Numbered from the stretch's first letter, positions 33,628-44,770 are shown. The stretch is DNA of 64,000 nt from Xenorhabdus beddingii (GCF_002127545.1 NZ_MUBK01000015.1:1-64000), one strand, 5' to 3'. Made by a program: numbers and translations. The notes: generated from the letters alone by a model not told the origin.

Positions 33628-34030
33628 ACAACCCCTAAGACAGCACATTTAAGCCCGAGCGGCTCAACCTGCTGTTCCTCTGCGCATCAGAGTGTACGCG
33701 ATAAAGATCCCCCATAGCTCCTGATAAATCCCCCCATTTTTTGCTGTTCAAAACAGCCCTATTATTGTTCGGAAGTGACCGAGTTCCGCATCTGCCTCAA
33801 TTCCCTCTTAGCCACCGCTAACACAACCATTCAGACTTTTCTTAAATCACCAAAAAATTGAATCACATTAATAATAGTGATTGATAAGCATGTACAATAA
33901 ACCGCCCCTGCTGATTGAATATGCATTTTATATAAATTTTAGCTATAAATTGCCGATTAATCATCAATCAACACATTAGAAAAAATACAATGAAAAAATA
34001 AAAAAACAATAACAACGAGGAGCGACAACA
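33628..34030 (+). other. Intergenic region upstream of the type VI module
   Basis: About 400 bases hold no convincing gene. The right half is strongly AT-rich and contrasts sharply with the GC-rich vgrG that follows, as expected for a promoter region at an island edge. A good ribosome site GAGGAG lies ahead of the vgrG ATG at 34031. Confidence 0.5.
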
Positions 34031-36057
34031 ATGACCATTCCGCCCACCGCAAAAAGCGGGTTACGTTTTGTTTTTCGGATCGCCGGCCTGCCTGACACCC
34101 CGTTCAGCGTGGGGGAATTTTCCCTTCAGGAAGGGCTGTCTGAGCTGTTTACCCTCAACCTGACGCTGGTCTGCCCGCATAACCGGTTCAAAAAGCCGCC
34201 GGAGATGGATTTGGCCTCGCTGCTGATGCAGGAAGCGGTACTGCACATTTTTGACGGGGAAAAAGAGCAGCGCAAAATCACCGGCATTATCTCCCATGCC
34301 GACTGGACCGGCACCGATGGCAACCAGACCTGGTACGCCTTTACCGTCCGGCCTGACCTCTGGCGCCTGACCCTCAATCAGGACAGCCGGATTTATCATC
34401 AGAAAAAGGCTCCTGACCTGTTAAATGAACTGCTGAAAAAACACCGGGTACGGGCAGACTCCAAACTCTACGACCCGCATCAGGATCGGGAATACATGAC
34501 CCAGAAACGCGAATCTGACTACGCCTTTTTCAGCCGGCTGGCCGCCGAAGAGGGGATTAGTTTTTGGTTTGAGGATGAGACGCTGTTTTTCAGTGACAGC
34601 CATCTGGGGATGACCGCCGGCCTGCCGTTGCAGTACAACCCGCAACCGGACACCGCCCACGGGCTGGATACCATTTATCAGGTCAGTCTGGGCGTCGGCA
34701 TGAGTCCGCAACGCAGCCTGCACAAAGATTACAACCCGGACAGCCCGCGCTATCACCTCTCCCATATGCACAGCAGCGACGGTTTCCGCGATTTCGGCAG
34801 CCAGACCCCCTATACCGTGTTCGAAAGCTACGGGCGTTTCCAGAAAGATGCCGCCGCCAAACCGTTCCTGAAATACCGCCAGGAAGCGCTGGATAACCAG
34901 AAGCAAAGCGGCAGCGGGCGCAGCAACTGCATCAAACTGATGCCGGGCAAAATCTTCGAGATAAAAGAGCATCCCCACGCCCCGTTCAATGCCCGCTGGC
35001 AGATTGTCGGCATCCATCATTATGGCCGCTGCCCGCAGGCATTCGGGCACGATGCCGGTGAAGGCACCACACTCAGCAACGATTTCAGCTTTATCGACGG
35101 TCTTGCCGACTGGCGCCCGCCGTTTCACTACAAACCGCTGGCGGATGGCGATGAAACCGCGATGGTGGTCGGGCCGGCCGGCGAGGAAATTTTCGTCAAT
35201 AAAAACGGGGCCATCAAGGTGCATTTTCACTGGAACCGTTATGACCCAATGACGGGGCATCGTGCTGGGTGCGGGTGGCTCAGGGCTGGAACGGCAACGG
35301 CTTTGGCTTTATGGCCATCCCGCGTATCGGGCAGGAAGTGATTATCTCCTACCTCAACGGCGATATCGACCGGCCAATCGTCACCGGTTGTGTCTATAAC
35401 GACCTGAACCGCCCGCCGCTGGATTTGCCGGCGGCCAAAACCCGCACCACCTTTAAGACCAAAACCCACAAGGGGAAAGGGTTTAACGAACTGCGCTTTG
35501 AGGATGCGAAAGGCAGCGAGGAAGTTTATATCCACGGCCAGAAAGACTTTACGGCGCATATCGAAAACGATGTGCACTGGCATATCCAACACGACCAGAA
35601 GAGCCGCATCGACAACAATCGTTACCACGACATCCGCGCCGATGACCATCATCAGGTCGCCGGTTCGCGCAAAATCACCACCGACGGCGACGTCTCGCAC
35701 CGGATAGCCGGCAGCCAGCATCTCCAGACCGGCGATGCCACGGTGATTGACAGCGGGCAGGAAATCCACCTGAAAAGCGGCGGCAAAGTGGTGCTGGAAG
35801 CCGCGTCGGAAATCACCCTGAAAGTGGGCGGCAGTTTTCTCAAAGTCACGCCGGGCGGCATTCTCTGTTCCCCGATGAATGTCGGGCAAGGCTCAGGCGG
35901 CAGCGGGCGTGGGATTGCGTTGCAATTACCAGAGGGGGTAGAGCCGTTGCCGGCGGTGACGCCGCTGACGGAAATGACATTTGCTGCCAAGCCCCCTTGC
36001 GCCATTCTGGCACAGCAAGAGGAAAATTGGGTGATCACCGGAGAAGACAACGCATGA
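34031..36057 (+). pseudogene. vgrG: Type VI secretion tip protein VgrG, frameshifted
   Basis: VgrG forms the trimeric spike of the type VI secretion tube. The reading frame from 34031 gives the N-terminal gp27-like part and stops at 35341 after a nonsense tail. The second frame (open at 35269, stop at 36057) holds [26 protein letters not shown], the gp5-like OB fold and the needle repeats. The shift falls at the G-run 35254-35257. Adding one G restores [10 protein letters not shown], the usual family sequence, and a protein of about 675 residues. It may be a true mutation or a base-calling error in a homopolymer. The gene is clearly GC-rich. The adaptor gene at 36054 overlaps its stop, and a lipase effector follows. 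Confidence 0.85.
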
Positions 36058-36839
36058 TGATGGAAAATCTCGATTGGCAAACGTGGCTGTCACGTCAGGA
36101 CAGCGGAGAGTGTTATTTTCTGGTCAACAGCCTGGCGAAACCTGACCCAGTCCAGCTCTTCTATGTCAATGACTGGACAGAACAGGCTTTTCCGCTCTAC
36201 AGCGGCACGCCAATGAATGCCATGCTGGCGCAAAGCCCGTGGCTTATCAAACCCAAAGCCAATCGTCTGCCGGAACTGGCCTTACTGCTGGATAAACACG
36301 CACTCAGCGATGAAAGCTGGGGTTGGGCCTATCGCAGCACCTTACCGTGGTCATTTCAGTTAGAACACTGGCGCTTACACCAACAAGTGCTGCTGCGCGA
36401 CCAAGTGGTGGTTTTGCGTTTGATGGATAACCGTATTTTCACGCCGCTGCTGCCTGTCTTAACGCCGGGTGACTGGCGTGAACTCCTGACTCCCGTCAAT
36501 GAACTGATGATAGACACCCCTGAACCGCACTGTTATTACCGGCCTGAAAATTGCCCTCAGGAATTAAAGAGAAATCTCTTTGTGCTTGGCGACCATTTGA
36601 TTGAAGCGCGTTATTCGACCGATTCAGCTTTGTATAATTTGGCTTATGCCCTTCATTGCCAACTCTGGGAAGACCATGCCGAACTGGCACTCAAGCTGGA
36701 TGAACCGGAAGGCCAGTTGCAAAACAGTCTCGTCGGATGGTTAAAACAGATGAGGAGTGAACGCTATAGCATTAATAAATTAACAGCTCAGCAGTTTATT
36801 GCCACTAATCCCCAACTTACCGCCATTTCGGACAACTAA
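36054..36839 (+). CDS. DUF4123-type type VI effector adaptor (Tap/TEC)
   Basis: The 261-residue product resembles the DUF4123 chaperones that load a specific effector onto VgrG. Visible blocks are [18 protein letters not shown] near the start, [15 protein letters not shown] and [32 protein letters not shown], the typical core. There is no signal peptide. The first of three consecutive ATG codons (36054) overlaps the vgrG stop, so translation is probably coupled. The lipase gene begins 12 bases later. The order vgrG, adaptor, effector, immunity is standard. Confidence 0.8.
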   Translation: MMMENLDWQTWLSRQDSGECYFLVNSLAKPDPVQLFYVNDWTEQAFPLYSGTPMNAMLAQSPWLIKPKANRLPELALLLDKHALSDESWGWAYRSTLPWSFQLEHWRLHQQVLLRDQVVVLRLMDNRIFTPLLPVLTPGDWRELLTPVNELMIDTPEPHCYYRPENCPQELKRNLFVLGDHLIEARYSTDSALYNLAYALHCQLWEDHAELALKLDEPEGQLQNSLVGWLKQMRSERYSINKLTAQQFIATNPQLTAISDN

Positions 36840-36851
36840 GGAAGCAATAAA

Positions 36852-38717
36852 ATGAGTCAATTGGAACCTATGGATTGCATTGATTGTCAAAAAACACTGA
36901 AACACTGGATTGAATTTCAACTGGTGGATGAACAGGGCAAGCCACTGGCGGGAATGCCTTATAAACTGATAAGTCAGGGCAATAAAAAAGATATTCGTAC
37001 TGGCATGACCGATGGTGAGGGACTCTTGCGGGAGGAAACCCTGCCTCCGACACCGGTGAGGCTCTGGATTGATGGACAGAAACTCGCGGATGAAATGGAA
37101 CTCAGGCCATTAAGAACCGTGCGCGGAGCTCTGGGTTCGAAGGTGAGACATGATGCCAAAGCGCAGGGGCATTCCTATCGCTATGTTAAAATTGGCGATC
37201 TTTGTGATCGCATTCCAGAAATTAAAGATTGGGAAGAAGAAACGCCCCCGAAATATCACTTCCCCGATCAGGACACTAAAGGATTTCGTGCCGTATTTAT
37301 GAATGAACGCTGGGTATTGGAAGTCTGTCCTTTCCGAACCTGGGTGTTGCTATTGCATCATCAACCGGAATATTCGCTGGTCAATGCGTATAATCAGGGA
37401 CTAATGTCTGTTCTAGCTTATGCTAATGGAACAAACAATGGTGATGAAGATACAAAAGAGTATAGTGGTTCTGTCTTTCATTTCTTTAAAGAGCAACTCC
37501 TTGATTTATCTTGTTTACCTAATCGAATTGAAAAAAAGGATTTCCAGCCCATTGTGTATGATGCCCCTTTCAGGGATCGTTATATAGTCGTAGAGTTTAT
37601 TGATACTGGTGATAATCTAGATACACAAATGTTTTATGTTGCGAACAACAAGGAATTGATTATCAGTTGGCGAGGTACAGCTAGTTTTACAGATGGTGTT
37701 ATTACTGATTTAAATTTTAAACCGACTAAACTACCCAATGATTTCATTGGAAAAGGTAGGGTACATGATGGTTTTTGGAAAGCTTTTTGGGTTGGAGTGG
37801 AAAAAACAACCACAAAAAAAACCAGTGTTTTTAAAGACACAAAAGAACTGGCAAAAGATAGAAAAATATTTGTTTGTGGTCATAGCTTAGGAGGGGCATT
37901 AGCATTAATTCATAGTGTACAACTAAAAGAATATAATCCATGTTTATATACTTATGGTATGCCTAGGGTATTCACTTACAGTGCAATAATAGAAATCCAG
38001 GACATTATTCATTATCGTCATATTAATCAAAATGATCTAGTTCCTGGTGTACCTTTCGAAAAAGACATGAATAATTATTACTTTGAAAATGGTTGGGATT
38101 ACTTGGGTTATGCCGTAGAAGCATTAGATTCTCCAATAGTTCATAAAATTGCGCCTTTCAAAACATCTCTAAGGATTTTGACACCCGCAGCAATACTCAG
38201 TAATAGTATGGATAAAGTAAAAGAAAATGATTTGTTTTTACATCAAGGAAAAACTGTCCATTTATATAAAGGAGAGATTATATATGGCTCCACTGCAAAT
38301 ATAAACTCCCCAATAAATATTGCCGAAAAAGTAGAGTTTAATTTTTATTTGGTTCCATCATTATTACCTGACGACTCAGCAATTGAAAATTTCTTTCCAA
38401 ATAACAGACAACCTAATAAATCAACATCAAAAAACATATTGCACCATTTTAGTGGAGCTTATGTTGATTTTATAAAAGAAAAGATCGTTTCATTATGCAT
38501 TAATGAGAAAAATATATTTTATAAAGAAAAAATGCAGAATTTTAAAGATAAAATGCATAAACAAAAAAATGAGTTAAAAGAGGAATATTTCAACTATCAG
38601 TATTTTTTAAAGTTGGAACAAAAAATTGGTTTACGTTTATCTTCTAGTCAAGAAAGTGAATCAGGGAAACGAGCTTTTGCTTATTTTTCATATAACGAAA
38701 AATCCAAAAAGGACTAA
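36852..38717 (+). CDS. Type VI secretion lipase effector (class 3 lipase fold)
   Basis: This is a predicted phospholipase effector of 621 residues. About residues 14-85 look like a transthyretin-type small beta domain (FQLVDEQGKPLAGMPYKL, then TDGEGLL), a common link to VgrG. About residues 190-460 form a Lipase_3 alpha/beta hydrolase: WRGT, the nucleophile elbow GHSLGG with Ser345, and NDLVPGVPF with a probable catalytic Asp395. The histidine is not assigned. The C-terminal 150 residues are Lys-rich with no recognised domain. Base composition becomes AT-rich from about 37420, at the start of the catalytic half. The following lipoprotein gene is the likely immunity. Confidence 0.8.
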   Translation: MSQLEPMDCIDCQKTLKHWIEFQLVDEQGKPLAGMPYKLISQGNKKDIRTGMTDGEGLLREETLPPTPVRLWIDGQKLADEMELRPLRTVRGALGSKVRHDAKAQGHSYRYVKIGDLCDRIPEIKDWEEETPPKYHFPDQDTKGFRAVFMNERWVLEVCPFRTWVLLLHHQPEYSLVNAYNQGLMSVLAYANGTNNGDEDTKEYSGSVFHFFKEQLLDLSCLPNRIEKKDFQPIVYDAPFRDRYIVVEFIDTGDNLDTQMFYVANNKELIISWRGTASFTDGVITDLNFKPTKLPNDFIGKGRVHDGFWKAFWVGVEKTTTKKTSVFKDTKELAKDRKIFVCGHSLGGALALIHSVQLKEYNPCLYTYGMPRVFTYSAIIEIQDIIHYRHINQNDLVPGVPFEKDMNNYYFENGWDYLGYAVEALDSPIVHKIAPFKTSLRILTPAAILSNSMDKVKENDLFLHQGKTVHLYKGEIIYGSTANINSPINIAEKVEFNFYLVPSLLPDDSAIENFFPNNRQPNKSTSKNILHHFSGAYVDFIKEKIVSLCINEKNIFYKEKMQNFKDKMHKQKNELKEEYFNYQYFLKLEQKIGLRLSSSQESESGKRAFAYFSYNEKSKKD

Positions 38718-38722
38718 TTATC

Positions 38723-39475
38723 ATGGATAAAATAAAATTTGCATTTATTTTTACAATCATACCATTCCTATCAGGATGCAGTGAAATCGTAGACTCACAA
38801 ATTGATAAATACTTTCCACTTAATCCACAAAGTGGTGGACAATCTATTATCATATCAAGTATTCCACCACATAATACTGAACCCAAAATTTTTGCGGAAT
38901 ACTTATCTAGTAAATGCTCAACAATACAATTAGATTCAGATTTTCTTCCTAGCGGAAAAAAATACAGAAGAAGAGAGATTGAGTGGGAAATAAAACACTA
39001 TAAAAACAATGGACTGGAAACAAAAATCCCTGTTAATGGAAGAGGGTGGTGCGACTGGAAATTAAGTTCTATTCAAATAGGACTTGAATATGATGAAAAA
39101 AAAATCAGTGATAAAAATGTTCAGATTAGCACAGGAAAAATGATTAAATTTAATGTCGATTATATAGGAGATAAAAAAAATAACACGATTAACTATACTT
39201 CCATACTTTATCCCGTTTATAAAGAATTTAAAGGAGAATATACAAGAGTGTTTTTTGTTAAGCCTAATGGTGAAGGTGAACAAAAAATATCCCTATCAAA
39301 AAAAACGAATGGATATATTTATTACAATCCAAAGTTAGATGAATCAAAAATCACTAAAATCATTGTCCCCAGCGGAAAAGAACCATCAAGAGTTGAATAT
39401 CCCGATGGAAAAATCGATCTCAACAGAGATTCCATTGATTATTGGAGAATAAATAACGAACCTCAATGGAAATAA
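38723..39475 (+). CDS. Candidate immunity lipoprotein for the lipase effector
   Basis: The 250-residue product has a lipoprotein signal peptide with lipobox LSGC (Cys19), placing it in the periplasm on a membrane. The rest is polar and AT-rich in codon use, with no domain I recognise. It starts six bases after the effector stop. Secreted type VI lipases act in the target periplasm and are usually paired with a periplasmic lipoprotein immunity, so that role is likely by position. No direct sequence evidence of binding is available. Confidence 0.7.
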   Translation: MDKIKFAFIFTIIPFLSGCSEIVDSQIDKYFPLNPQSGGQSIIISSIPPHNTEPKIFAEYLSSKCSTIQLDSDFLPSGKKYRRREIEWEIKHYKNNGLETKIPVNGRGWCDWKLSSIQIGLEYDEKKISDKNVQISTGKMIKFNVDYIGDKKNNTINYTSILYPVYKEFKGEYTRVFFVKPNGEGEQKISLSKKTNGYIYYNPKLDESKITKIIVPSGKEPSRVEYPDGKIDLNRDSIDYWRINNEPQWK

Positions 39476-39550
39476 GCCATTATTAGGCATGATCGCAAAG
39501 TCAGGAACTAAGATAAGGATATCAAGGTTCCTTGTCAGGAATAAAAAATC

Positions 39551-39725
39551 ATGATGAAATTTTGGCACGTAATACTATTACCATTCGCTTTATGTCTGAC
39601 AGGGTAACTGAAAACAGAGTGATATGACTATCGGACTCATTGTTAGACGAATCTCAGCCATCGATTATTGGCTGGCAGCAAAAACGAGAAATTCCCGCCC
39701 CGACAAACCTGAACTCATCCATTGA
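39551..39725 (+). pseudogene. Decayed second immunity-type lipoprotein gene
   Basis: An ATG at 39551 opens a classic lipoprotein leader (MMKFWHVILLPFALCLTG) that stops at TAA exactly where the lipobox cysteine should be. About 20 bases later another frame (39624-39725) reads a short tail with SAIDYW, echoing the SIDYW near the end of the intact lipoprotein upstream. Together these look like the two ends of a second immunity gene reduced by deletion. The remaining 100 bases to glnD show nothing. Confidence 0.45.
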
Positions 39726-39824
39726 TAAACGATGCCCTTGTACATAAACTGTCTCCACAAAGGCTTTTCTTTCTACCAATAACGCCTGTTCAGACCACCG
39801 CTCTCTCATAATAGGTTTCCGCAT

Positions 39825-42479
39825 ATGCCAGTCGATATCTCCTTAGCACAAGCGCCCATTCCTCCTCTTTCTCCGATGGAGTTTCTCCACAATGACTTTC
39901 AACTTCCTGCCTTGAAACAGCATATAGAGGAATTTCAGCTATGGCTTGAACAGGCATTCAAGGCGGGAATTTCTCCAGATGCCCTGATTTACGCCCGCAG
40001 TGACTATATTGATCAGCTTTTGAAACGCTTATGGCAAGAACACGGATTTGACCGGATAGCCTCCGTATCGCTAATTGCAGTGGGTGGCTACGGCCGCCGC
40101 GAGTTACACCCTCTCTCTGACATTGACCTATTGATCCTCAGTGAATCCCCATTGAGTGAAGAACAATCCGCCGGTATCGGGAAATTCATTACCCTACTCT
40201 GGGATATCCGTCTGGAAGTCGGTCATAGCGTCAGAACATTCGAAGAGTGCAGGCAAAAAGGGCTTTCCGACCTGACTATCGCCACAAATCTCATTGAAGC
40301 ACGCTTAATTTGTGGAGACTTGCCCCTATTTCTCCGCTTGCAGCAATCCATTTTCAGTGATGATTTTTGGCCATCTGCCCAATTTTTCTCGGCCAAGCTC
40401 GCTGAACAGCAAGCGCGCCATCAACGCTATCACAGCACCAGTTACAATCTGGAGCCCGATGTCAAAAGCAGTCCGGGAGGATTACGCGATATTCATACAT
40501 TACTTTGGGTCGCTCACCGCCATTTTGGGGCGACATCATTAGATGAGATGGCTGATTTTGGCTTTTTGACCCAAGAAGAACGTAATGAGTTGAATGAATG
40601 CCAGGGTTTTCTCTGGCGTATCCGTTTTGCACTTCATTTGGTCGTCACTCGTTATGATAATCGGCTGCTGTTTGAGCGCCAGTTCAATATCGCCCAACTG
40701 CTCGGCTATGAAGGTGAACGCAATCAGCCAGTCGAACGGATGATGAAAGATTTCTATCGCATGACCCGTCGTGTCAGTGAGCTGAATAACATGTTGCTGC
40801 AACTGTTTGATGAGGCGATTTTGGCATTGCAGCCCAATGAAAAACCGCGCCCCTTGAACGCTGAATTCCAATTGCGGGGAAATCTTATCGACTTGATCGA
40901 TGAAACCCTGTTTAGCCGTGATCCCACTTCAATGTTGAGAATGTTTTATCACATGGCTGAACATCGTGAAATTAAGGGCATTTACTCCACCACATTGCGC
41001 CAGCTTCGCTTTGCCCGCAGAAACCTGACAACACCCTTGTGTGAATTCCCCGAAGCACGAAAGATTTTCATGGATATCCTGCGTCATCCCCATGCAGTCG
41101 GCAGGGCGTTGCTCCCGATGCACCACCATAGTGTGCTGGGGGCTTATTTGCCCTATTGGAGCAATATTGTCGGCCAGATGCAATTTGACCTTTTTCATGC
41201 TTATACCGTTGACGAACACACCATTCGGGTACTGCAAAAACTGGAAAGTTTCGCTGACGAAAACAATCGTGTGATCCATCCCCTGTGTGTCGAACTTTAT
41301 CCACGCCTTCCTCAACCGGAATTATTGCGGCTGGCCGCTTTTTTCCATGATATTGCCAAAGGGCGTAATGGCGATCATTCTGAGCTTGGCGCCAAAGATG
41401 CGTTCTTGTTCGCACAACAGCATGGTTTGACGAACCGCGAAGCAGAATTAGTCGAATGGCTGGTTCGCGACCATTTGCTGATGTCAGTGACTGCCCAGCG
41501 GCGGGATATTCAAGATCCTGACGTTATCCAGCAATTTGCCAGTGTGGTCAAAAATCAAAACCGCCTGAATCATTTGGTCTGCCTGACGGTTGCCGATATT
41601 TGTGCCACCAATGCCAAACTCTGGAATAGCTGGAAACAAAGCCTGATACGGGAACTCTACTTCGCCACAGAAACTCAGTTACGCCAAGGCATCCAGAATA
41701 CCCCTGACTTGCGGGAACGTGTCCGTAACAATCGATTACAGGCATTGGCTCTGCTGCGGCAGGAAAATATTGATGAACAGCGATTACATCACATCTGGAA
41801 TCGCTGCCATGCAGATTATTTCTTGCGCCATACGCCTGATCAATTGGCATGGCATGCCAGCCATCTCATCCACCAACAATCCCCAGAACCCATGGTTCTG
41901 ATCAGCACTGCATTTTCCCACGGTGGCACGGAGATTTTTATTTGGTGCCAGGATCGGCCTTCTCTTTTCGCTGCGGTGGTCGGAGAATTAGACCGACGTA
42001 ACTTAAGTGTCCACGATGCCCAAATCTTTACGAATCGTGATGAGATGGCAATGGATACCTTTGTGGTATTGGAACCTAACGGTCATCCACTGGCCCTGGA
42101 TCGCCACGAACCTATCCGGCGGGCTTTACTGAAAGTCGTGAACGACCCTCACCCTAAGGCACCAAAAGCGCGTAATCTGCCCGCTAAATTACGCCATTTT
42201 AACGTCCCGACCAAAGTCAACTTTCTACCCACGAAAAATGTTCGCCGTACCCATATGGAATTAGTTGCGCTGGATCAGCCCGGATTACTGGCACGGGTAG
42301 GCAATATTTTCGCTGAGTTGGGGGTTTCCCTACACGGTGCCCGTATTACGACCATTGGTGAACGTGTTGAAGACTTTTTTGTGCTGGCAGATAAAGATCA
42401 AAACGCATTACATAAAAAAATCCGGGATGAATTATCAGAAAGGTTGACAGAGGCCCTCAACACACGGGATAAACTATAA
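39825..42479 (+). CDS. glnD: Bifunctional PII uridylyltransferase / uridylyl-removing enzyme
   Basis: GlnD senses glutamine and uridylylates or deuridylylates PII proteins, controlling nitrogen assimilation. The 884-residue protein has an N-terminal nucleotidyltransferase domain with [19 protein letters not shown] (about residues 87-105) and the [12 protein letters not shown] block. A central HD domain contains [17 protein letters not shown] (about 507-523). Two C-terminal ACT domains bind glutamine (about 705-790 and 812-884). In E. coli it directly follows map; here the type VI module lies between. Confidence 0.97.
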   Translation: MPVDISLAQAPIPPLSPMEFLHNDFQLPALKQHIEEFQLWLEQAFKAGISPDALIYARSDYIDQLLKRLWQEHGFDRIASVSLIAVGGYGRRELHPLSDIDLLILSESPLSEEQSAGIGKFITLLWDIRLEVGHSVRTFEECRQKGLSDLTIATNLIEARLICGDLPLFLRLQQSIFSDDFWPSAQFFSAKLAEQQARHQRYHSTSYNLEPDVKSSPGGLRDIHTLLWVAHRHFGATSLDEMADFGFLTQEERNELNECQGFLWRIRFALHLVVTRYDNRLLFERQFNIAQLLGYEGERNQPVERMMKDFYRMTRRVSELNNMLLQLFDEAILALQPNEKPRPLNAEFQLRGNLIDLIDETLFSRDPTSMLRMFYHMAEHREIKGIYSTTLRQLRFARRNLTTPLCEFPEARKIFMDILRHPHAVGRALLPMHHHSVLGAYLPYWSNIVGQMQFDLFHAYTVDEHTIRVLQKLESFADENNRVIHPLCVELYPRLPQPELLRLAAFFHDIAKGRNGDHSELGAKDAFLFAQQHGLTNREAELVEWLVRDHLLMSVTAQRRDIQDPDVIQQFASVVKNQNRLNHLVCLTVADICATNAKLWNSWKQSLIRELYFATETQLRQGIQNTPDLRERVRNNRLQALALLRQENIDEQRLHHIWNRCHADYFLRHTPDQLAWHASHLIHQQSPEPMVLISTAFSHGGTEIFIWCQDRPSLFAAVVGELDRRNLSVHDAQIFTNRDEMAMDTFVVLEPNGHPLALDRHEPIRRALLKVVNDPHPKAPKARNLPAKLRHFNVPTKVNFLPTKNVRRTHMELVALDQPGLLARVGNIFAELGVSLHGARITTIGERVEDFFVLADKDQNALHKKIRDELSERLTEALNTRDKL

Positions 42480-42516
42480 CAAAATTCTCTTAACAGAAAT
42501 TAGGAACCGCATAATT

Positions 42517-43341
42517 ATGCAGCAATTACAAGCTACTATCGAAAATGCATTTGAAAACCGCGTCAACATCACACCTGCCACTGTTGATGAAGCGACCCGC
42601 AATACCATTAATCAAGTGATCCAAATGCTCGACAACGGCACATTGCGCGTTGCTGAAAAGATCGACGGCCAATGGGTCACTCACCAATGGCTGAAAAAAG
42701 CCGTATTGCTTTCCTTCCGCATTAATGACAATCAAGTGATGGAAGGTGCTGAGAGTCGCTATTTCGACAAAGTCCCCATGAAATTTGCTGATTATGATCA
42801 GGCGCGTTTCGAAAAAGAAGGATTCCGCGTCGTGCCTCCTGCGGCTGTCCGTCAAGGCGCGTATATCGCCCGCAACACTGTGCTCATGCCATCTTACGTC
42901 AACCTTGGCGCTTATGTGGATGAAGGCACCATGGTGGATACCTGGGCAACCGTCGGCTCCTGTGCACAAATCGGTAAAAACGTGCATTTATCGGGTGGCG
43001 TTGGCATCGGTGGTGTTCTGGAACCATTGCAGGCCAATCCAACCATCATTGAAGACAACTGTTTTATCGGTGCCCGTTCTGAAATCGTGGAAGGCGTTAT
43101 CGTGGAAGAAGGATCGGTCATCTCAATGGGGGTTTACATTGGTCAGAGCACCAAAATCTATGATAGAGAGACCGGCGAAATTCATTATGGCCGCGTGCCA
43201 GCGGGTTCTGTTGTGGTATCCGGTAATTTGCCTTCGAAAGATGGCAGCTACAGCCTGTATTGCGCTGTTATTGTGAAAAAAGTTGATGCCAAGACCCGTG
43301 GCAAAGTGGGGATTAATGAACTGTTGAGAAATATTGACTAA
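42517..43341 (+). CDS. dapD: 2,3,4,5-tetrahydropyridine-2,6-dicarboxylate N-succinyltransferase
   Basis: DapD succinylates tetrahydrodipicolinate in the lysine and meso-diaminopimelate pathway. The 274-residue protein has a helical N-terminal domain. A left-handed beta helix follows (about residues 100-230), with [30 protein letters not shown] and [13 protein letters not shown]. It follows glnD by 37 bases, the conserved order. Confidence 0.97.
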   Translation: MQQLQATIENAFENRVNITPATVDEATRNTINQVIQMLDNGTLRVAEKIDGQWVTHQWLKKAVLLSFRINDNQVMEGAESRYFDKVPMKFADYDQARFEKEGFRVVPPAAVRQGAYIARNTVLMPSYVNLGAYVDEGTMVDTWATVGSCAQIGKNVHLSGGVGIGGVLEPLQANPTIIEDNCFIGARSEIVEGVIVEEGSVISMGVYIGQSTKIYDRETGEIHYGRVPAGSVVVSGNLPSKDGSYSLYCAVIVKKVDAKTRGKVGINELLRNID

Positions 43342-43372
43342 CGATATTTCATCAATAAGTTCACAGAATGAC

Positions 43373-43402
43373 TATGCGGTTATATAAATGTATAGCCGCA
43401 TA
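43373..43402 (+). terminator. Hairpin after dapD
   Basis: A 12-bp stem TATGCGGTTATA/TATAGCCGCATA with one G-U pair and a 6-base loop lies 31 bases after the dapD stop. No T-run follows on the plus strand, so it may act as an mRNA 3' stabiliser or a weak terminator. Confidence 0.5.
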
Positions 43403-43458
43403 ATGAGATTCAGGAAGAGCCATTTTTCATATATTGAAACTAAATTGCCGAAACAATA

Positions 43459-44094
43459 CTACTGGATAGGTAGCTCATATTTAGAAATGATTGCCAATCT
43501 ATTCTGGTGATGTTCAGGATCTCCCCATAACCAAACTTCTTGGCGACTAACATCATCTTGGGTCAGAATTTTACGCAACTCGCAGGAAACCATATCATAA
43601 GCGTAAACATACATATTGTATGCCAGTGCGTCATACATCCGATCCTGCCAAAAAGCCATACCATCAGTCGTTTGGTTCATATCCGATACAATGACATTGT
43701 ACCGTTCAATTAAGTAATCAAAGAACACCTTACCAGCCAAATCACGTAGAACAGCTCGATGTTGCACTGTCCTAATGCGCCAAACAAGAATTTGCGTTAC
43801 AGGGCGGCAATTTAATACAACATCAGGCTGTATAACCACTCTGTTATAATAAACAACCTCTTTAGAGACATCATTAATCAGAGCTAACTCAAAATGGGAC
43901 TGACTAATCCACTCCTCCAATCGGCCATCAACACGAACCATGCGATAACCGGGAGAAAGTGCTAACCCTTTTATCTGGTTTGTGATATCTGTCCCGCCCA
44001 TGAGTGAGACATAGAGAGCATGATTATCTGAGCTTTCGTTCAAATGAGCAAAAACTTCATTAATCTTATCAGGATCTACCAATCTTTTTGGCAT
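43459..44094 (-). CDS. Unrecognised 211-residue protein, possible GNAT-like C-terminal part
   Basis: I do not recognise this protein firmly. It has no signal peptide or membrane segment. The segment FFDYLIERYNVIVSDM then TDGMAFWQDRMYDALAYNMYVYAYD (about residues 124-168) recalls acetyltransferase-like proteins of phage origin, in which an SD..T.DG..FW motif precedes the last strands. That is only a resemblance. The gene is inserted between dapD and yaeH, which are adjacent in E. coli, and points against both. A divergent promoter region of about 270 bases separates it from yaeH. Confidence 0.6.
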   Translation of the reverse strand: MPKRLVDPDKINEVFAHLNESSDNHALYVSLMGGTDITNQIKGLALSPGYRMVRVDGRLEEWISQSHFELALINDVSKEVVYYNRVVIQPDVVLNCRPVTQILVWRIRTVQHRAVLRDLAGKVFFDYLIERYNVIVSDMNQTTDGMAFWQDRMYDALAYNMYVYAYDMVSCELRKILTQDDVSRQEVWLWGDPEHHQNRLAIISKYELPIQ

Positions 44095-44281
44095 GCATTC
44101 CTCTCAACTCTATTTACCTAGAATAGGTAACACAGTTATCAAACTGATAAATACTTCTTGGAGAAATCTTAGATTGATTGAATCTTAAGTTCAATAAGAA
44201 AACGTATTACTTTGTTGTTCTATTTTCCTACTGACAATTAACCTGTTTCAGGCAATATCCTCTCAATAACCATTAACCGTT

Positions 44282-44311
44282 TGACTTTTAACGATGACGA
44301 AATGGATAATA
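44282..44311 (+). promoter_or_regulatory. Probable yaeH promoter
   Basis: TTGACT (44282-44287) and GATAAT (44306-44311) are separated by 18 bases and lie about 55 bases ahead of the yaeH start. Confidence 0.55.
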
Positions 44312-44365
44312 AATCCACTATTCTTTTGCCCTTTCCATTTCACTCAGGTAACTAGGTGATGCGCT

Positions 44366-44752
44366 ATGTACGATAACTTGAAAAGTTTGGGGATCACACA
44401 TCCTGAAGATATTGATCGCTATAGCCTCCGTCAGGAAGCAAATAACGATATTCTGAAGATTTATTTCCGCAAAGATAAAGGTGAGTTCTTCGCCAAAAGC
44501 GTTAAATTTAAGTATCCACGCCAGTTGAAAACCATCCCTGACGATCATGCCGTGCAAGGTTACAAAGAAATCAAAGAGATCAACACCAACCTGCGTTATG
44601 TGATCGAAGAGCTGGATCAAATTTGTAAACATGACCAGATCGAAGTGGATTTGAAACACAAGATCCTCGACGATTTGCGCCATCTCGAACATGTCGTTGC
44701 CAATAAGATTGCTGAAATCGAAGCTGATTTGGAAAAGCTGACCCGTAAGTAA
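44366..44752 (+). CDS. yaeH: DUF3461 / UPF0325 family protein YaeH
   Basis: YaeH is a conserved gammaproteobacterial protein of unknown function. The 128-residue product begins [34 protein letters not shown], the family signature. It ends in a charged coiled-coil-like helix (about residues 70-125). It is cytoplasmic, with no membrane segment. In E. coli it is a neighbour of dapD, so the location is nearly conserved. Confidence 0.92.
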   Translation: MYDNLKSLGITHPEDIDRYSLRQEANNDILKIYFRKDKGEFFAKSVKFKYPRQLKTIPDDHAVQGYKEIKEINTNLRYVIEELDQICKHDQIEVDLKHKILDDLRHLEHVVANKIAEIEADLEKLTRK

Positions 44753-44770
44753 TCACGTCAGCCATGTCAC

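Noticed and set aside
34421-35260. A 279-codon open frame antisense to vgrG
   Set aside because: Long antisense frames are expected in GC-rich coding sequence. The sense strand clearly encodes VgrG.
35240-35270. Programmed -1 ribosomal frameshifting in vgrG
   Set aside because: There is no X-XXY-YYZ slippery heptamer or obvious stimulatory structure, and VgrG families are not known to use it. A lost G is simpler.
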